Part shown: one piece after another, positions 16,191-23,423 of the stretch | Position numbering within the stretch: the first letter of the stretch is position 1 | Layout: the number at the start of each line of letters is the position of its first letter | NCBI GenBank assembly: GCA_001873295.1 | Contig: MNYW01000152.1 | Span: 1 to 35,423, forward strand | Direction of reading: 5' to 3' | DNA from: Nitrospirae bacterium CG2_30_70_394 | GTDB taxonomy: Bacteria > CG2-30-53-67 > CG2-30-70-394 | Length of the DNA: 35,423 nt | Position numbers and translations under genes: made by a program | The notes under the pieces: generated by a model | Seen by the model: only the letters and a program-made list of their open reading frames with translations | What the model was told of the DNA's origin: nothing | Database searches by the model: none

Positions 16191-17281
16191 GTGAGCGCGG
16201 TCTCCACGACGGCCGTCACGACGGCCTCGTGCCGCTGGAGAGCCTCGATCTCGCGGGGGTGGACTCCTTCGCCGCCCTGCTGCGCGCGATGGCGAAGACC
16301 GCCTTTGGCGGTCGCCAACTCGGCGAGGCGCTGGAGATCCTCCTCACCATGGCGCGCGACCCGGCGTGCCGGGTGGTCCTCACCCTCTCCGGGGCGATGA
16401 CCGTGGCGAAGCAGGGGCGGATCCTCTGCGACCTGATCGATCGCGGCGTGGTCCATGCGGTGATCGCCACCGGCGCCTTGATCGCCCACGGCCTTACCGA
16501 GTCGATCGGCCTCACCCACTACCGTCACGACCCGGACCACTCGGACACCCTGCTCTTTCAGCAGGGGTATAACCGGATCTACGACACCCTGGAGATGGAG
16601 TCCAACCTCAACGAGGTGGAGCGGCTGCTGGCCTCGATCCTCGCCAGCGTGCAGGCGGAGACGGGCGGGTGGTCGTCGGCGCGGTTGTGCCGGGCGATCG
16701 GGGCGCGGCTGGTGGAGCTCGATCAGGGGCCCGGGGTTTTGAAGAGCGCCTTCGAGCAGGGGGTGCCGGTCTTCATCCCCGCCTTCACCGACAGCGAGAT
16801 CGGGCTCGACGTCTCCACCTGGGCAATGGCCGCGGCCCTCCGCCAGGCAGGGCGCGATCCGGCCACAGTGACTTCCCCCGCCGAGCTCTTCCAGGCGATC
16901 CCGCCCTTCAACCCCTTTCTCGACCTCCAGGAGTACGCCCGCCTCGCCTGCGCCGCCGAGCGCCTCGGTATCTTCACCATCGGCGGCGGGGTGCCGCGCA
17001 ACTGGGCGCAGCAGGTGGGGCCGTACGTGGACATCACCCGCAACCGTCTGGGCACGCCGGTCACCCCACCGCGATTCCAGTACGGGGTGCGCATCTGCCC
17101 GGAGCCGGTGCACTGGGGTGGCCTGTCGGGGTGCACCTACTCGGAGGGGGTGAGCTGGGGCAAGTTCGCACCCCACGCGGAGGGGGGGCGGTACGCGGAG
17201 GTGTACAGCGACGCCACCCTCTGCCTCCCGCTCCTGGCGAAGGCCCTCTTCGAGGAGCTCGACGCCTCCCCCCGGCAGTGA
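16187..17281 (+). CDS. deoxyhypusine synthase-like protein (possible homospermidine synthase)
   Basis: This 364-residue protein belongs to the deoxyhypusine synthase family. Diagnostic stretches are LSGAMTVAKQGRILCDLIDRG, VIATGALIAHGLTESIG, and FTIGGGVPRNWAQQ. The active-site Lys is preserved in SEGVSWGKFAPHAEG, equivalent to the Lys that forms the imine intermediate in eukaryotic DHS. Bacteria lack the eIF5A target, and such proteins are usually thought to make homospermidine or related polyamines from putrescine/spermidine. It overlaps speD at its start (ATGA) and speB at its end (GTGA), tying it to polyamine synthesis. The exact reaction is not determined by sequence. Confidence 0.88.
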   Translation: MSERGLHDGRHDGLVPLESLDLAGVDSFAALLRAMAKTAFGGRQLGEALEILLTMARDPACRVVLTLSGAMTVAKQGRILCDLIDRGVVHAVIATGALIAHGLTESIGLTHYRHDPDHSDTLLFQQGYNRIYDTLEMESNLNEVERLLASILASVQAETGGWSSARLCRAIGARLVELDQGPGVLKSAFEQGVPVFIPAFTDSEIGLDVSTWAMAAALRQAGRDPATVTSPAELFQAIPPFNPFLDLQEYARLACAAERLGIFTIGGGVPRNWAQQVGPYVDITRNRLGTPVTPPRFQYGVRICPEPVHWGGLSGCTYSEGVSWGKFAPHAEGGRYAEVYSDATLCLPLLAKALFEELDASPRQ

Positions 17282-18171
17282 GCCTCCCCCCCTTCCTCGA
17301 CCTGCCCGAGGCGGCGGCGGAGATGGCGGATTGCCTGCTCCTGCCCCTGCCGTACGAGGCGACCGTCTCCTATGGCGGGGGTACCGCCCGGGCGCCGGCG
17401 GCGATCTGGCGCGCCTCTTGCCAAGTGGAGGTGTGGGACGAGGAGATCGGGTTCGACCTCGGCCGCCTGCGCTACCACACCGCAGACGCCGTGGTGCCGG
17501 TGGCGGGTGAGACGCCGCCTGCCTACCTCGCGCGGGTCGAGGTGGCGGCCCGCACCCTGCACCCCCACCGCGGCCTGGTGGTGGGGGTGGGGGGGGAGCA
17601 CGGCCTCACCCCGGCGCTGGTGGCGGCGGCGCGGCCCGGCGGTCTGGTCGGGGTGACCGTGGTGCAGCTCGACGCCCACGCCGACCTGCGCGCCACCTAC
17701 GGCGGCTGGGCCGAGTCGCATGCCTGCGCCATGCACCGCCTGGTGGAGGCGGGGGCGGAGGTGGTCGCCATCGGCATCCGCTCGGCAAGCGCGGAGGAAG
17801 CGGCGTACGGCCGGGCGTGTGGCCGGGTCACCACCTACGGGGCGCAGGAGCTTGCCGAGGAGGCGGGGGTGGAGGCGCGCCTGCTGGATCACCTCGGCTC
17901 CCTCACCGGCGCGGTCTACCTCACCCTCGACATCGACGGCCTGGAGGTCCACCTCTGCCCGGCCACCGGCACGCCGCAACCGGGCGGCCTCGGTTGGTGG
18001 CAAACCCTGCGTTACCTCCGCCGCCTTCTGGTCAACAACCGCGCGATCCACCTGCTCGGCGCGGATTTGGTGGAGACGGTCCCGGCCGCCGGCGGGGCAG
18101 TGAATGAGATGGTCGCCGCCCGCCTCCTCGCCAAGGTGATCGCCTACCACGGGGCGGCGCGGGAGCAATGA
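17278..18171 (+). CDS. speB: agmatinase / ureohydrolase family
   Basis: This 297-residue manganese enzyme probably hydrolyses agmatine to putrescine and urea. Ureohydrolase metal motifs occur in order: GVGGEHGLTPAL, VQLDAHADLRATYGGWAESHACAMHR, and LTLDIDGLEVHLCPATGTPQPGG. In the last motif the D-x-D pair is kept but the usual following DP is EV. The start is the GTG at 17278, overlapping the previous stop as GTGA; no ATG is available at a sensible place. The family includes guanidinobutyrase and arginase, but operon context with speD and the DHS-like gene favours agmatinase. Putrescine would feed the neighbour enzymes. No arginine decarboxylase is seen in the window. Confidence 0.88.
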   Translation: MSLPPFLDLPEAAAEMADCLLLPLPYEATVSYGGGTARAPAAIWRASCQVEVWDEEIGFDLGRLRYHTADAVVPVAGETPPAYLARVEVAARTLHPHRGLVVGVGGEHGLTPALVAAARPGGLVGVTVVQLDAHADLRATYGGWAESHACAMHRLVEAGAEVVAIGIRSASAEEAAYGRACGRVTTYGAQELAEEAGVEARLLDHLGSLTGAVYLTLDIDGLEVHLCPATGTPQPGGLGWWQTLRYLRRLLVNNRAIHLLGADLVETVPAAGGAVNEMVAARLLAKVIAYHGAAREQ

Positions 18172-18267
18172 GGTGGGCGGCCGACCGAGGGGCGGGTTGG
18201 ACGGTACCGTGGAGCGGCGGCGCAGAAGCGGCGCGCGGAGCCCGTCGGAATTTGTCGCCATCGACGG

Positions 18268-18303
18268 CGATGAAGCGAAGCGGGGCGACGAAGCGAAGCG
18301 AGG
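18268..18303. repeat. 18-bp tandem repeat, two copies
   Basis: CGATGAAGCGAAGCGGGG is followed directly by CGACGAAGCGAAGCGAGG, differing at two positions, with further GAAGCGG-like echoes to about 18330. It lies in the 280-nt convergent spacer 18172-18451 between speB and the LysR gene, where I find no gene and no clear terminator. Confidence 0.85.
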
Positions 18304-18451
18304 TACCGACCCGAAGCGGCGCGAAGCGGGCCTCATGGCGGGTGGCCGAGCCCAACGTCGTCCTACGATCGGGTCCCGATCTGGTGCGCCCCTAGGTTGC
18401 CGATCGTCACGCTCGCCAAGGTCGGACCGGCGCATGGCTCCGGGCGGCGGT

Positions 18452-19309
18452 TCAGGTGCGGCGGGCCACGGTCTCTTCCAGGTGGGCTACCGCCTTGCTG
18501 AGGTAGTCGTCGTTTGCCCGCTGCGCCAGGCGTAGGGCGTAGACCGGGCGGGGGATCTCGGGGGCATCCGCCACGCGGTAGAGGCGCCGCTTCTCCAGGG
18601 AGGGCCGCACCATCGGCTCGGGGAAATAGGCCGCGCCGCCGGCGAGGAGGATGTGGTCAAGCGCGACCCTTCCCACCGAGGTGCGCACATGGCTCGTGTG
18701 GTCGCCGGGGAAGTGTTGCAGGTGGATGGAGCTGAAGGTCGGGCTCCAATCGATGAAGACGTACCCCTCGGCCATCGCGTCCTCCACCCGCTGCCGGCGA
18801 CGGCTGGAGACCATCACCATGGGGAGGGTGGCCAACTCCACGGCGAGGATCTGCGGCCGGCTGGGGGTCTCGAAGACCACTACCAGGTCAAGCTGTCCCT
18901 CGATGATCCGGTGGAGAAGATCTTCGGTGGAGGAGATGTCGGCACGGATGACCAGCTCGGGGACCGCTTCGCGAAAGCTCGCCAGCCAATGCATCAAGTA
19001 GATGGTCCACAGGCTGTCGATTGACCCCACCGACAGGAGCGCCCCGCTCTCCGAGGGTAAGACCACCTCTTGGCAGCACCGATTCCAGCCGTCGAGGAGA
19101 GTCTCCGCGTGGCGTACCAGACGCTGGCCGGCGACGGTGAGGGCCGCTCCCTGTTTCGACCGCTGAAAGAGGCGCGTTCCCATCTCCTCCTCCAAGAGGC
19201 GGATGCGCGCGCTCACCGCCGACTGGGTGACGCACAGGCGCGAGGCGGCGACCCGAAACCGTCCCGTCTGGGCGACTTGGAGGAAGGTGCGGAGCAGCTC
19301 GGTATCCAT
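18452..19309 (-). CDS. LysR-family transcriptional regulator (HdfR-like)
   Basis: This is a LysR regulator of about 285 residues. The N-terminal winged helix-turn-helix (residues ~1-60) reads MDTELLRTFLQVAQTGRF followed by AASRLCVTQSAVSARIRLLE. That opening resembles HdfR-type regulators. An effector-binding domain follows (LSVGSIDSLWTIYLMHWLASF, IRADISSTEDLLHRIIEGQLDLVVVFE). ATG 19309 gives the family-standard N-terminus; upstream ATGs at 19321 and 19324 are possible, and none has an obvious ribosome-binding site. It is divergent from two small acidic protein genes. The 59-nt element also found before kamA begins right at its start, so it may control both loci and itself. The ligand is unknown. 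Confidence 0.92.
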   Translation of the reverse strand: MDTELLRTFLQVAQTGRFRVAASRLCVTQSAVSARIRLLEEEMGTRLFQRSKQGAALTVAGQRLVRHAETLLDGWNRCCQEVVLPSESGALLSVGSIDSLWTIYLMHWLASFREAVPELVIRADISSTEDLLHRIIEGQLDLVVVFETPSRPQILAVELATLPMVMVSSRRRQRVEDAMAEGYVFIDWSPTFSSIHLQHFPGDHTSHVRTSVGRVALDHILLAGGAAYFPEPMVRPSLEKRRLYRVADAPEIPRPVYALRLAQRANDDYLSKAVAHLEETVARRT

Positions 19310-19326
19310 GGCGGTGACCATCATTG

Positions 19327-19385
19327 CCGATCATGGTGAAAAAAACATTTTGCTTTTTCGGCTCGCACCCAGAGTCCGATCTTCC
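19327..19385 (+). promoter_or_regulatory. 59-nt element shared with 10036-10094 (copy B)
   Basis: This copy lies in the divergent region between the LysR gene and the acidic-protein genes. It matches copy A at about 45 of 59 positions without gaps, including GGTGAAANAAACATTT and the terminal CCGATCTTCC. It ends 64 nt before the ATG at 19450. Between them TTTCGCC-CACCGT-GGCGAAA (19403-19422) forms a 7-bp hairpin in the probable 5' leader. Position beside a LysR gene suggests an operator/promoter. Confidence 0.6.
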
Positions 19386-19449
19386 AACTCTAAGGCTTTA
19401 CCTTTCGCCCACCGTGGCGAAATTTCCAACCCCTAGCCGGAGTAGAGAG

Positions 19450-19647
19450 ATGGGACGCACCAAGAGGCACGATGACGACGAATGGGGAGGCAGCGACCAC
19501 GACATGAAGTCCCGTTCGGCGTACGGCGACTCGTTTGACAGTGACGACGCGGACGATGACGATCTGTCTACTGGTGACGTGTGGCGCGAAGAGGATGAGC
19601 TGAAGGAATGGGGTGATGACCCCTTTTCTGAGTACCGCGACAACTAA
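19450..19647 (+). CDS. small highly acidic protein of unknown function
   Basis: This is a 65-residue protein starting MGRTKRHDDDEWGG. More than a third of its residues are Asp or Glu, with runs such as SDDADDDDL and WREEDELKEWGDDPF. It has no signal peptide or membrane segment and no family I recognise. GGAG at 19439-19442, eight bases before the ATG, supports the start. It is the first of two short acidic genes divergent from the LysR gene, and both end at one terminator. It might be a cation- or amine-binding buffer, a partner of a basic molecule, or a substrate for modification by the kamA-cluster ligases; none of these is demonstrated. Confidence 0.7.
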   Translation: MGRTKRHDDDEWGGSDHDMKSRSAYGDSFDSDDADDDDLSTGDVWREEDELKEWGDDPFSEYRDN

Positions 19648-19652
19648 CAACA

Positions 19653-19670
19653 TTCACCGCCAACGGTGAA
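19653..19670 (+). promoter_or_regulatory. intercistronic hairpin between the two acidic genes
   Basis: TTCACCG-CCAA-CGGTGAA is a perfect 7-bp stem with a 4-nt loop. No T-run follows. It sits just before the ribosome-binding site GAGGAGGG of the second gene and may tune the ratio of the two products. Confidence 0.6.
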
Positions 19671-19693
19671 ATCTGCAAGAGGAGGGCCGGCGG

Positions 19694-20020
19694 ATGAAGT
19701 GGATCACATACCTGGCGATGACCGCCTTCGTCATGGCTGGCGGGTGGGCGGAAAGGGCGCTTGCCGTGACCACCAGCGGGACGCACGAGCAGGTGCTGAC
19801 CGAGGTGGTGCAGACCACCGCGGGTGGCGCGGCCGCCGGTCAGGCGGATGAGGGTGACCAGGAGTGGGGACAACCCGAGGCTGAGCCGGATCTGGCAAAC
19901 CCGGACGAGGATCTCGACGTGCCGTCGCCCGACGAGCCGGAAGAGGGTGAAGATCCGCCCGCGGACAACCCGGATGCAGTACCGCCTGCCGAGGGTCAGA
20001 GTGGCGCCGGCCAGCTCTGA
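19694..20020 (+). CDS. small secreted acidic, Pro-rich protein of unknown function
   Basis: This 108-residue protein begins with a plausible Sec signal peptide (MKWITYLAMTAFVMAGGW then ERALA, cleavage near residue 24). The mature part is short, disordered-looking and strongly acidic (EGDQEWGQPEAEPDLANPDE, SPDEPEEGEDPPADNPD). It has no Cys and no recognisable domain. A strong ribosome-binding site (GAGGAGGG, 8 nt before ATG) supports the start. It follows the 65-residue acidic gene on the same strand and is closed by a strong terminator 30 nt after the stop. It would be exported to the periplasm or outside. Its function is unknown. Confidence 0.75.
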   Translation: MKWITYLAMTAFVMAGGWAERALAVTTSGTHEQVLTEVVQTTAGGAAAGQADEGDQEWGQPEAEPDLANPDEDLDVPSPDEPEEGEDPPADNPDAVPPAEGQSGAGQL

Positions 20021-20049
20021 TCGGTGAGCGACCGCCTGTTGCGGTGCTG

Positions 20050-20086
20050 GGGGCCCGGAGGCGCTGACCTCCGGGCCCCTTTTGTT
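20050..20086 (+). terminator. strong rho-independent terminator
   Basis: GGGGCCCGGAGG (20050-20061) pairs perfectly over 12 bp with CCTCCGGGCCCC (20068-20079) across a 6-nt loop, followed by TTTTGTT. It ends the acidic-protein transcript. It is the only textbook terminator I see in the window. Confidence 0.93.
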
Positions 20087-20290
20087 GGTGGCCGGTGGCT
20101 CGGGCGTTCAGGCGCCGGCGTTGGCCACGGGGTGGCTGATGGTCCGCCCCGTCCGCGGGGTGAGGTGCGGCGGGGTGCTCAGTCGACCTACCCCCCGTGC
20201 TGGCGGATCGGCTCGCCGTGGGGGCGGCCGAACCCCCTGGGGAGAGAGGGGGGTGACGACTGCCAGGTGGGACATGTTCTGCCTTGGGGG

Positions 20291-21175
20291 TTAGTCGCCG
20301 AGGGCGGCGGTGGTGACCGCCGCGGCGGCCATGGTCGCCGCGGCCACGACCGCAACCCACTCGCCACCCTGCCGGGCTACGAGCCAGGCGGCGACCGGCG
20401 CACCAGCGAGGAAAGCGACGGGGATGAGTGCCAGGTCGGCGTAGAAGTGGGCGGTGGTGGCGAAGGCCGCGAACAGCGGCGCGGCCACCGCGGTCGCCGC
20501 GGCGACGGACACCCCGCCGCGCGCGAGCCCTGCGGCCGAGGCGCCGCCGCGGTCGCGGTTCGTCGCCGGGGTGACGGACCGCGCACCGCGCGCGAGCAGC
20601 CTTGCCGCGGCAGCGCCGCCGAGGGCGGCGGCGAGGCAGCCGGCGAGCTGGGCGAGGGAGGCGGAGTGGGCGAGGAGGATGGCGATCGACAGGCTGGTGG
20701 CCGAAGTGATCAACAGGAGGGCGAGGGGGAGGGTGGCCATCACCCGTCCGGCGCCGGCAAGGGCCGCCCACGCGCCGGTGGCGAGGGCCACCCCCGCCGC
20801 TACCCGCGCCCCCCCCGCCACCGGGCCCCACGCGGCGAGGAGGGGGCGAAGGAAGAAGACGGTGGCCACCAGCAGCAAGAGGCAGCGCAGGGGCCAGCGC
20901 CCGCCGCGTCTCTCCCGGCCGACCCCTTCGGCCACCGCCAGGGCCGCCGCTGCCAGGGCGAGGGTGGGGAACCCCTGGCTCGCCTCCACCGGCGGCCAGG
21001 GCGGTAGGCCAAAAAGCGCGGTGTGGCCGGCGCCGTAGGCGAGGGCCACCGCCACCGGCGCCGCCCACTCCGCCGCGTCCTTGCGCCGTTGCGCCACCGC
21101 GCTCGCGGCGAGGACTCCCGCCGCGGCGACCAGCGCCGGGACCAGGGTGGTGAGGAGGGCGAGTTTCAGGAACAT
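20291..21175 (-). CDS. multi-pass membrane protein of unknown function
   Basis: This 294-residue protein is very rich in Ala, Val and Leu, with roughly eight to nine hydrophobic segments, starting MFLKLALLTTLVPALVAAAG. I recognise no transporter motif or domain. Codon pattern is like that of its neighbours. It follows yceI by 16 nt on the same strand and is probably the last gene of a three-gene unit with CDGSH and YceI proteins. The reverse strand also has an open frame over the same stretch, but hydrophobic periodicity and operon position favour this strand. The 204 nt downstream (20087-20290) hold no gene. Confidence 0.65.
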   Translation of the reverse strand: MFLKLALLTTLVPALVAAAGVLAASAVAQRRKDAAEWAAPVAVALAYGAGHTALFGLPPWPPVEASQGFPTLALAAAALAVAEGVGRERRGGRWPLRCLLLLVATVFFLRPLLAAWGPVAGGARVAAGVALATGAWAALAGAGRVMATLPLALLLITSATSLSIAILLAHSASLAQLAGCLAAALGGAAAARLLARGARSVTPATNRDRGGASAAGLARGGVSVAAATAVAAPLFAAFATTAHFYADLALIPVAFLAGAPVAAWLVARQGGEWVAVVAAATMAAAAVTTAALGD

Positions 21176-21191
21176 GGCGGCCGGCGCGCGG

Positions 21192-21773
21192 CTACTGGCG
21201 AATCCCCTCCACCGCCAGGATCAGCTCGACCGTCTCGCCCACCGGGCCGACCATGAAGTCCATCCCGTAGTCGGTGCGCTTCAGGCTCACCCGCCCCTCG
21301 TAGCCGGAGCGGTAGCCGCCCCACGGATCCTTGCCCTCGCCCACGTGGTCCATGGGGAGGGTGATCTCCCGGGTGACCCCGTGCAGGGTGAGGTCGCCGG
21401 TGACTTGCAGGTGGCCGTCCGCACCCCGCGCAAACCGCTTGCCCACGAAGCGGATCACCGGGAAGGCCTTGCTGTTGAAAAAATCGGGGCTGTTCAGGTG
21501 GGCGTCGCGCTTCGCGTCCTGGGTGGCGATGGAGTCGGCGCGGATGGTCAGCTCCACCGCTGACTTCGCGAGGTCGCCCTCGTCCACGCTGAAGGTCCCG
21601 TCCACCTGGGTGAAGCGGCCATAGGAGTAGGAGAGGCCGAGGTGCTGGACGCGGAAGAGCACAAAGGTGTGGACCGGGTCGACCTGATAGCGGTCGGCGG
21701 CCGCGGCCCCCAACGAAGAGAGGAGGGAGGCGACGAGGGCGGCGGTCGGGGCGAGGCGGCGGACGGTGTGCAT
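21192..21773 (-). CDS. YceI family periplasmic protein
   Basis: This is a 193-residue lipocalin-like protein with an N-terminal signal peptide (about 25 residues ending GAAAA). The mature start is DRYQVDPVHTFVLFRVQHLG, the hallmark of the YceI fold that binds polyisoprenoid chains. Family stretches VDGTFSVDEGD, HLNSPDFFNSKAFPVIRFVGK and VTGDLTLHGVTREITLP follow in the expected order. Members act in the periplasm; their ligands are often isoprenoid quinones or amphiphiles. It is preceded by the CDGSH gene (36-nt gap) and followed by a membrane-protein gene. Confidence 0.93.
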   Translation of the reverse strand: MHTVRRLAPTAALVASLLSSLGAAAADRYQVDPVHTFVLFRVQHLGLSYSYGRFTQVDGTFSVDEGDLAKSAVELTIRADSIATQDAKRDAHLNSPDFFNSKAFPVIRFVGKRFARGADGHLQVTGDLTLHGVTREITLPMDHVGEGKDPWGGYRSGYEGRVSLKRTDYGMDFMVGPVGETVELILAVEGIRQ

Positions 21774-21809
21774 TAGGGGCTCCTTGGGGCGGTGCGAACC
21801 GGAGGGGTC

Positions 21810-22046
21810 TTACAGCTTCTTGTGGCTGCCGTCGCAAAACGGCGGCGTCTGGGTGTGCTTGCACAGGCAGAGCCACACCTTGTCGCGGCTCGCCACGGTG
21901 AACTCCAGCGGGCTGATCCCGCTCCCCTGGTGCGCGCCGTCGCAGTACGGCTGCGTCTTCGAGTGGCCGCAGGCGCACCAGGCGTAGGTGCCCGGGTCGA
22001 GCTCCACGACAGCGGGCTTCTTGGCGGCAATGACAGGTTCGGACAC
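21810..22046 (-). CDS. CDGSH iron-sulfur domain protein, two clusters
   Basis: This 78-residue protein has two CDGSH zinc-finger-like motifs, each binding a [2Fe-2S] cluster with three Cys and one His. Site 1 is Cys24, Cys26, Cys35 and His39 (CACGHSKTQPYCDGAH). Site 2 is Cys60, Cys62, Cys71 and His75 (CLCKHTQTPPFCDGSH). The start is a GTG at 22046, preceded by GAGGAGG at good distance; no ATG is nearby. Such proteins are soluble redox or cluster-transfer factors. It heads the minus-strand unit with yceI and is divergent from waaC. Confidence 0.92.
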   Translation of the reverse strand: MSEPVIAAKKPAVVELDPGTYAWCACGHSKTQPYCDGAHQGSGISPLEFTVASRDKVWLCLCKHTQTPPFCDGSHKKL

Positions 22047-22208
22047 GGGGACCTCCTCGGGAAGGGGAAATGTGGCTAGGGTGAGGACCACCCTGCCAAA
22101 GGTGGGGGTGAAGGTAGGGGGGGCCGGCGAACAAACCAAATGGCGATCCGGTGTGGCGCCCGCGCCGCCTGTGGCACCGTACCGCCACCTCGCCCCCTTC
22201 CGCCTTTC

Positions 22209-23243
22209 ATGCGCGTCTTGATCGTCAAGCTCTCTGCCCTCGGCGACGTGGTCCACGCCCTGCCGGCGGTGCGTCTGCTCCAGGCGTACCGGCCCGGGGT
22301 TCACCTCACCTGGGTGGTGGAACAACGGGTGGCGGGGATCCTCGAGGGCCAGGGGATCGACGCGGTGGTGCCCATCGACACCCGCCGCCTCCGCGCCGAT
22401 CTGCGCGCCGGCCGGCTCGGGGAGGTGGCGGCAGCGGTGGGCGAGTTGCGCCACCGCCTCGCCACCCCCTTCGACCTCATCCTCGACCTCCAGGGGAACA
22501 CCAAGAGCGGGGTGGTGGCGCGCCTGGCCCGCGGTCGCCGGCGGGTCGGGTTGCCGCGGCGGCTGTGTCGCGAGTGGCTGAATACCTGGTTGATCGCTGA
22601 GCAGGCCCCGGGGGTCGCGGACCATGTGGTGGACCAGGCGGGTGGCGTCGTCGCCCACGCCTTAGGGATCGCATGGGAGGGGGTCGCGCCGCCCTACCTG
22701 CGCACCTCGGGGGTCGCCGCGGCGGGCCCGCCGCGGGTGGCGCTGATCAACGGCGCCTCCTGGGAGACCAAGCTGTGGCCGGTGGCCAGCTTCGTCGCCT
22801 TGGGCCAGTGGCTCGCGGCGCGGGGGTTCGCGGTGGTTGTGCCGTGGGGCGACGAGCGCGAGCACCACCGTGCCGTGGCGATCGCCAGCGAGATCGGCCC
22901 CGCCGCGGTGGTGCCACCGCGCGGCAGCCTCGCGGAGCTGGCCGCGCTGCTTGCCACCTGTCGCCTGGCGGTGGGCGGCGACACCGGCCCCACCCACATC
23001 GCCTGGGCGGTGGGGACCCCCACCGTCTCCCTCTACGGCCCCAACCCCGCGGTGCGCAACGGCCCGCGCGGCCCCACCCACCGCCGGCTCCAGGCGCCGG
23101 TGGAGTGCTCGCCGTGCTGGGGCAAACGGTGCCCGACGAACAACTTCATCTGCATGGCGTCGATCACCGTGGAGGCGGTGGTGGCCGCCGCCGCCGACCT
23201 ACTGGACTCCGCGCCCCCCCCGCGCCCAGGCGATTCGCCCTGA
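22209..23243 (+). CDS. waaC: ADP-heptose:LPS heptosyltransferase I
   Basis: This is a 344-residue GT9 enzyme that adds the first heptose to Kdo in the LPS inner core. The N-terminus MRVLIVKLSALGDVVHALPA is diagnostic of WaaC. LILDLQGNTKSGVVARL, LINGASWETKLWP and LAVGGDTGPTHIAWAVGTPTVSLYG follow. The frame continues 23 codons upstream of ATG 22209, but this extension lies in a non-conserved GC-rich leader, so 22209 is chosen. It is divergent from the CDGSH operon and convergent with thiO. With waaF at 8914 it shows a heptose-containing LPS. Confidence 0.95.
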   Translation: MRVLIVKLSALGDVVHALPAVRLLQAYRPGVHLTWVVEQRVAGILEGQGIDAVVPIDTRRLRADLRAGRLGEVAAAVGELRHRLATPFDLILDLQGNTKSGVVARLARGRRRVGLPRRLCREWLNTWLIAEQAPGVADHVVDQAGGVVAHALGIAWEGVAPPYLRTSGVAAAGPPRVALINGASWETKLWPVASFVALGQWLAARGFAVVVPWGDEREHHRAVAIASEIGPAAVVPPRGSLAELAALLATCRLAVGGDTGPTHIAWAVGTPTVSLYGPNPAVRNGPRGPTHRRLQAPVECSPCWGKRCPTNNFICMASITVEAVVAAAADLLDSAPPPRPGDSP

Positions 23244-23349
23244 AGGGTGGGGGGGAGTTGGCTGCGGACGCCGGGTGGCCGACCGCGTGCGCTCCGGCGC
23301 GCGGTCCAGCGCCGCCAAGAACGGTGGCTGGGCGCCCTGCCGCATCGAT

Positions 23350-23395
23350 CGCCATCGCAGTCGAACTCGCCATCGCAATCGAACCCGCCATCGGG
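23350..23395. repeat. 18-bp tandem repeat, about 2.5 copies
   Basis: CGCCATCGCAGTCGAACT, CGCCATCGCAATCGAACC and then CGCCATCGGG follow each other directly. The array lies in the 180-nt convergent spacer between waaC and thiO, which holds no gene I can see. Related ATCGATTTCGA-type low-complexity sequence continues to about 23418. Confidence 0.85.
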
Positions 23396-23423
23396 ACCTG
23401 TCGATCCGATTTCGATCCCCTTC

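Noticed and set aside
20024-21007. Plus-strand open frame of 327 codons opposite the membrane-protein gene
   Set aside because: It begins inside the terminator region and gives a Gly/Arg-rich product; the minus strand has hydrophobic periodicity and operon context.
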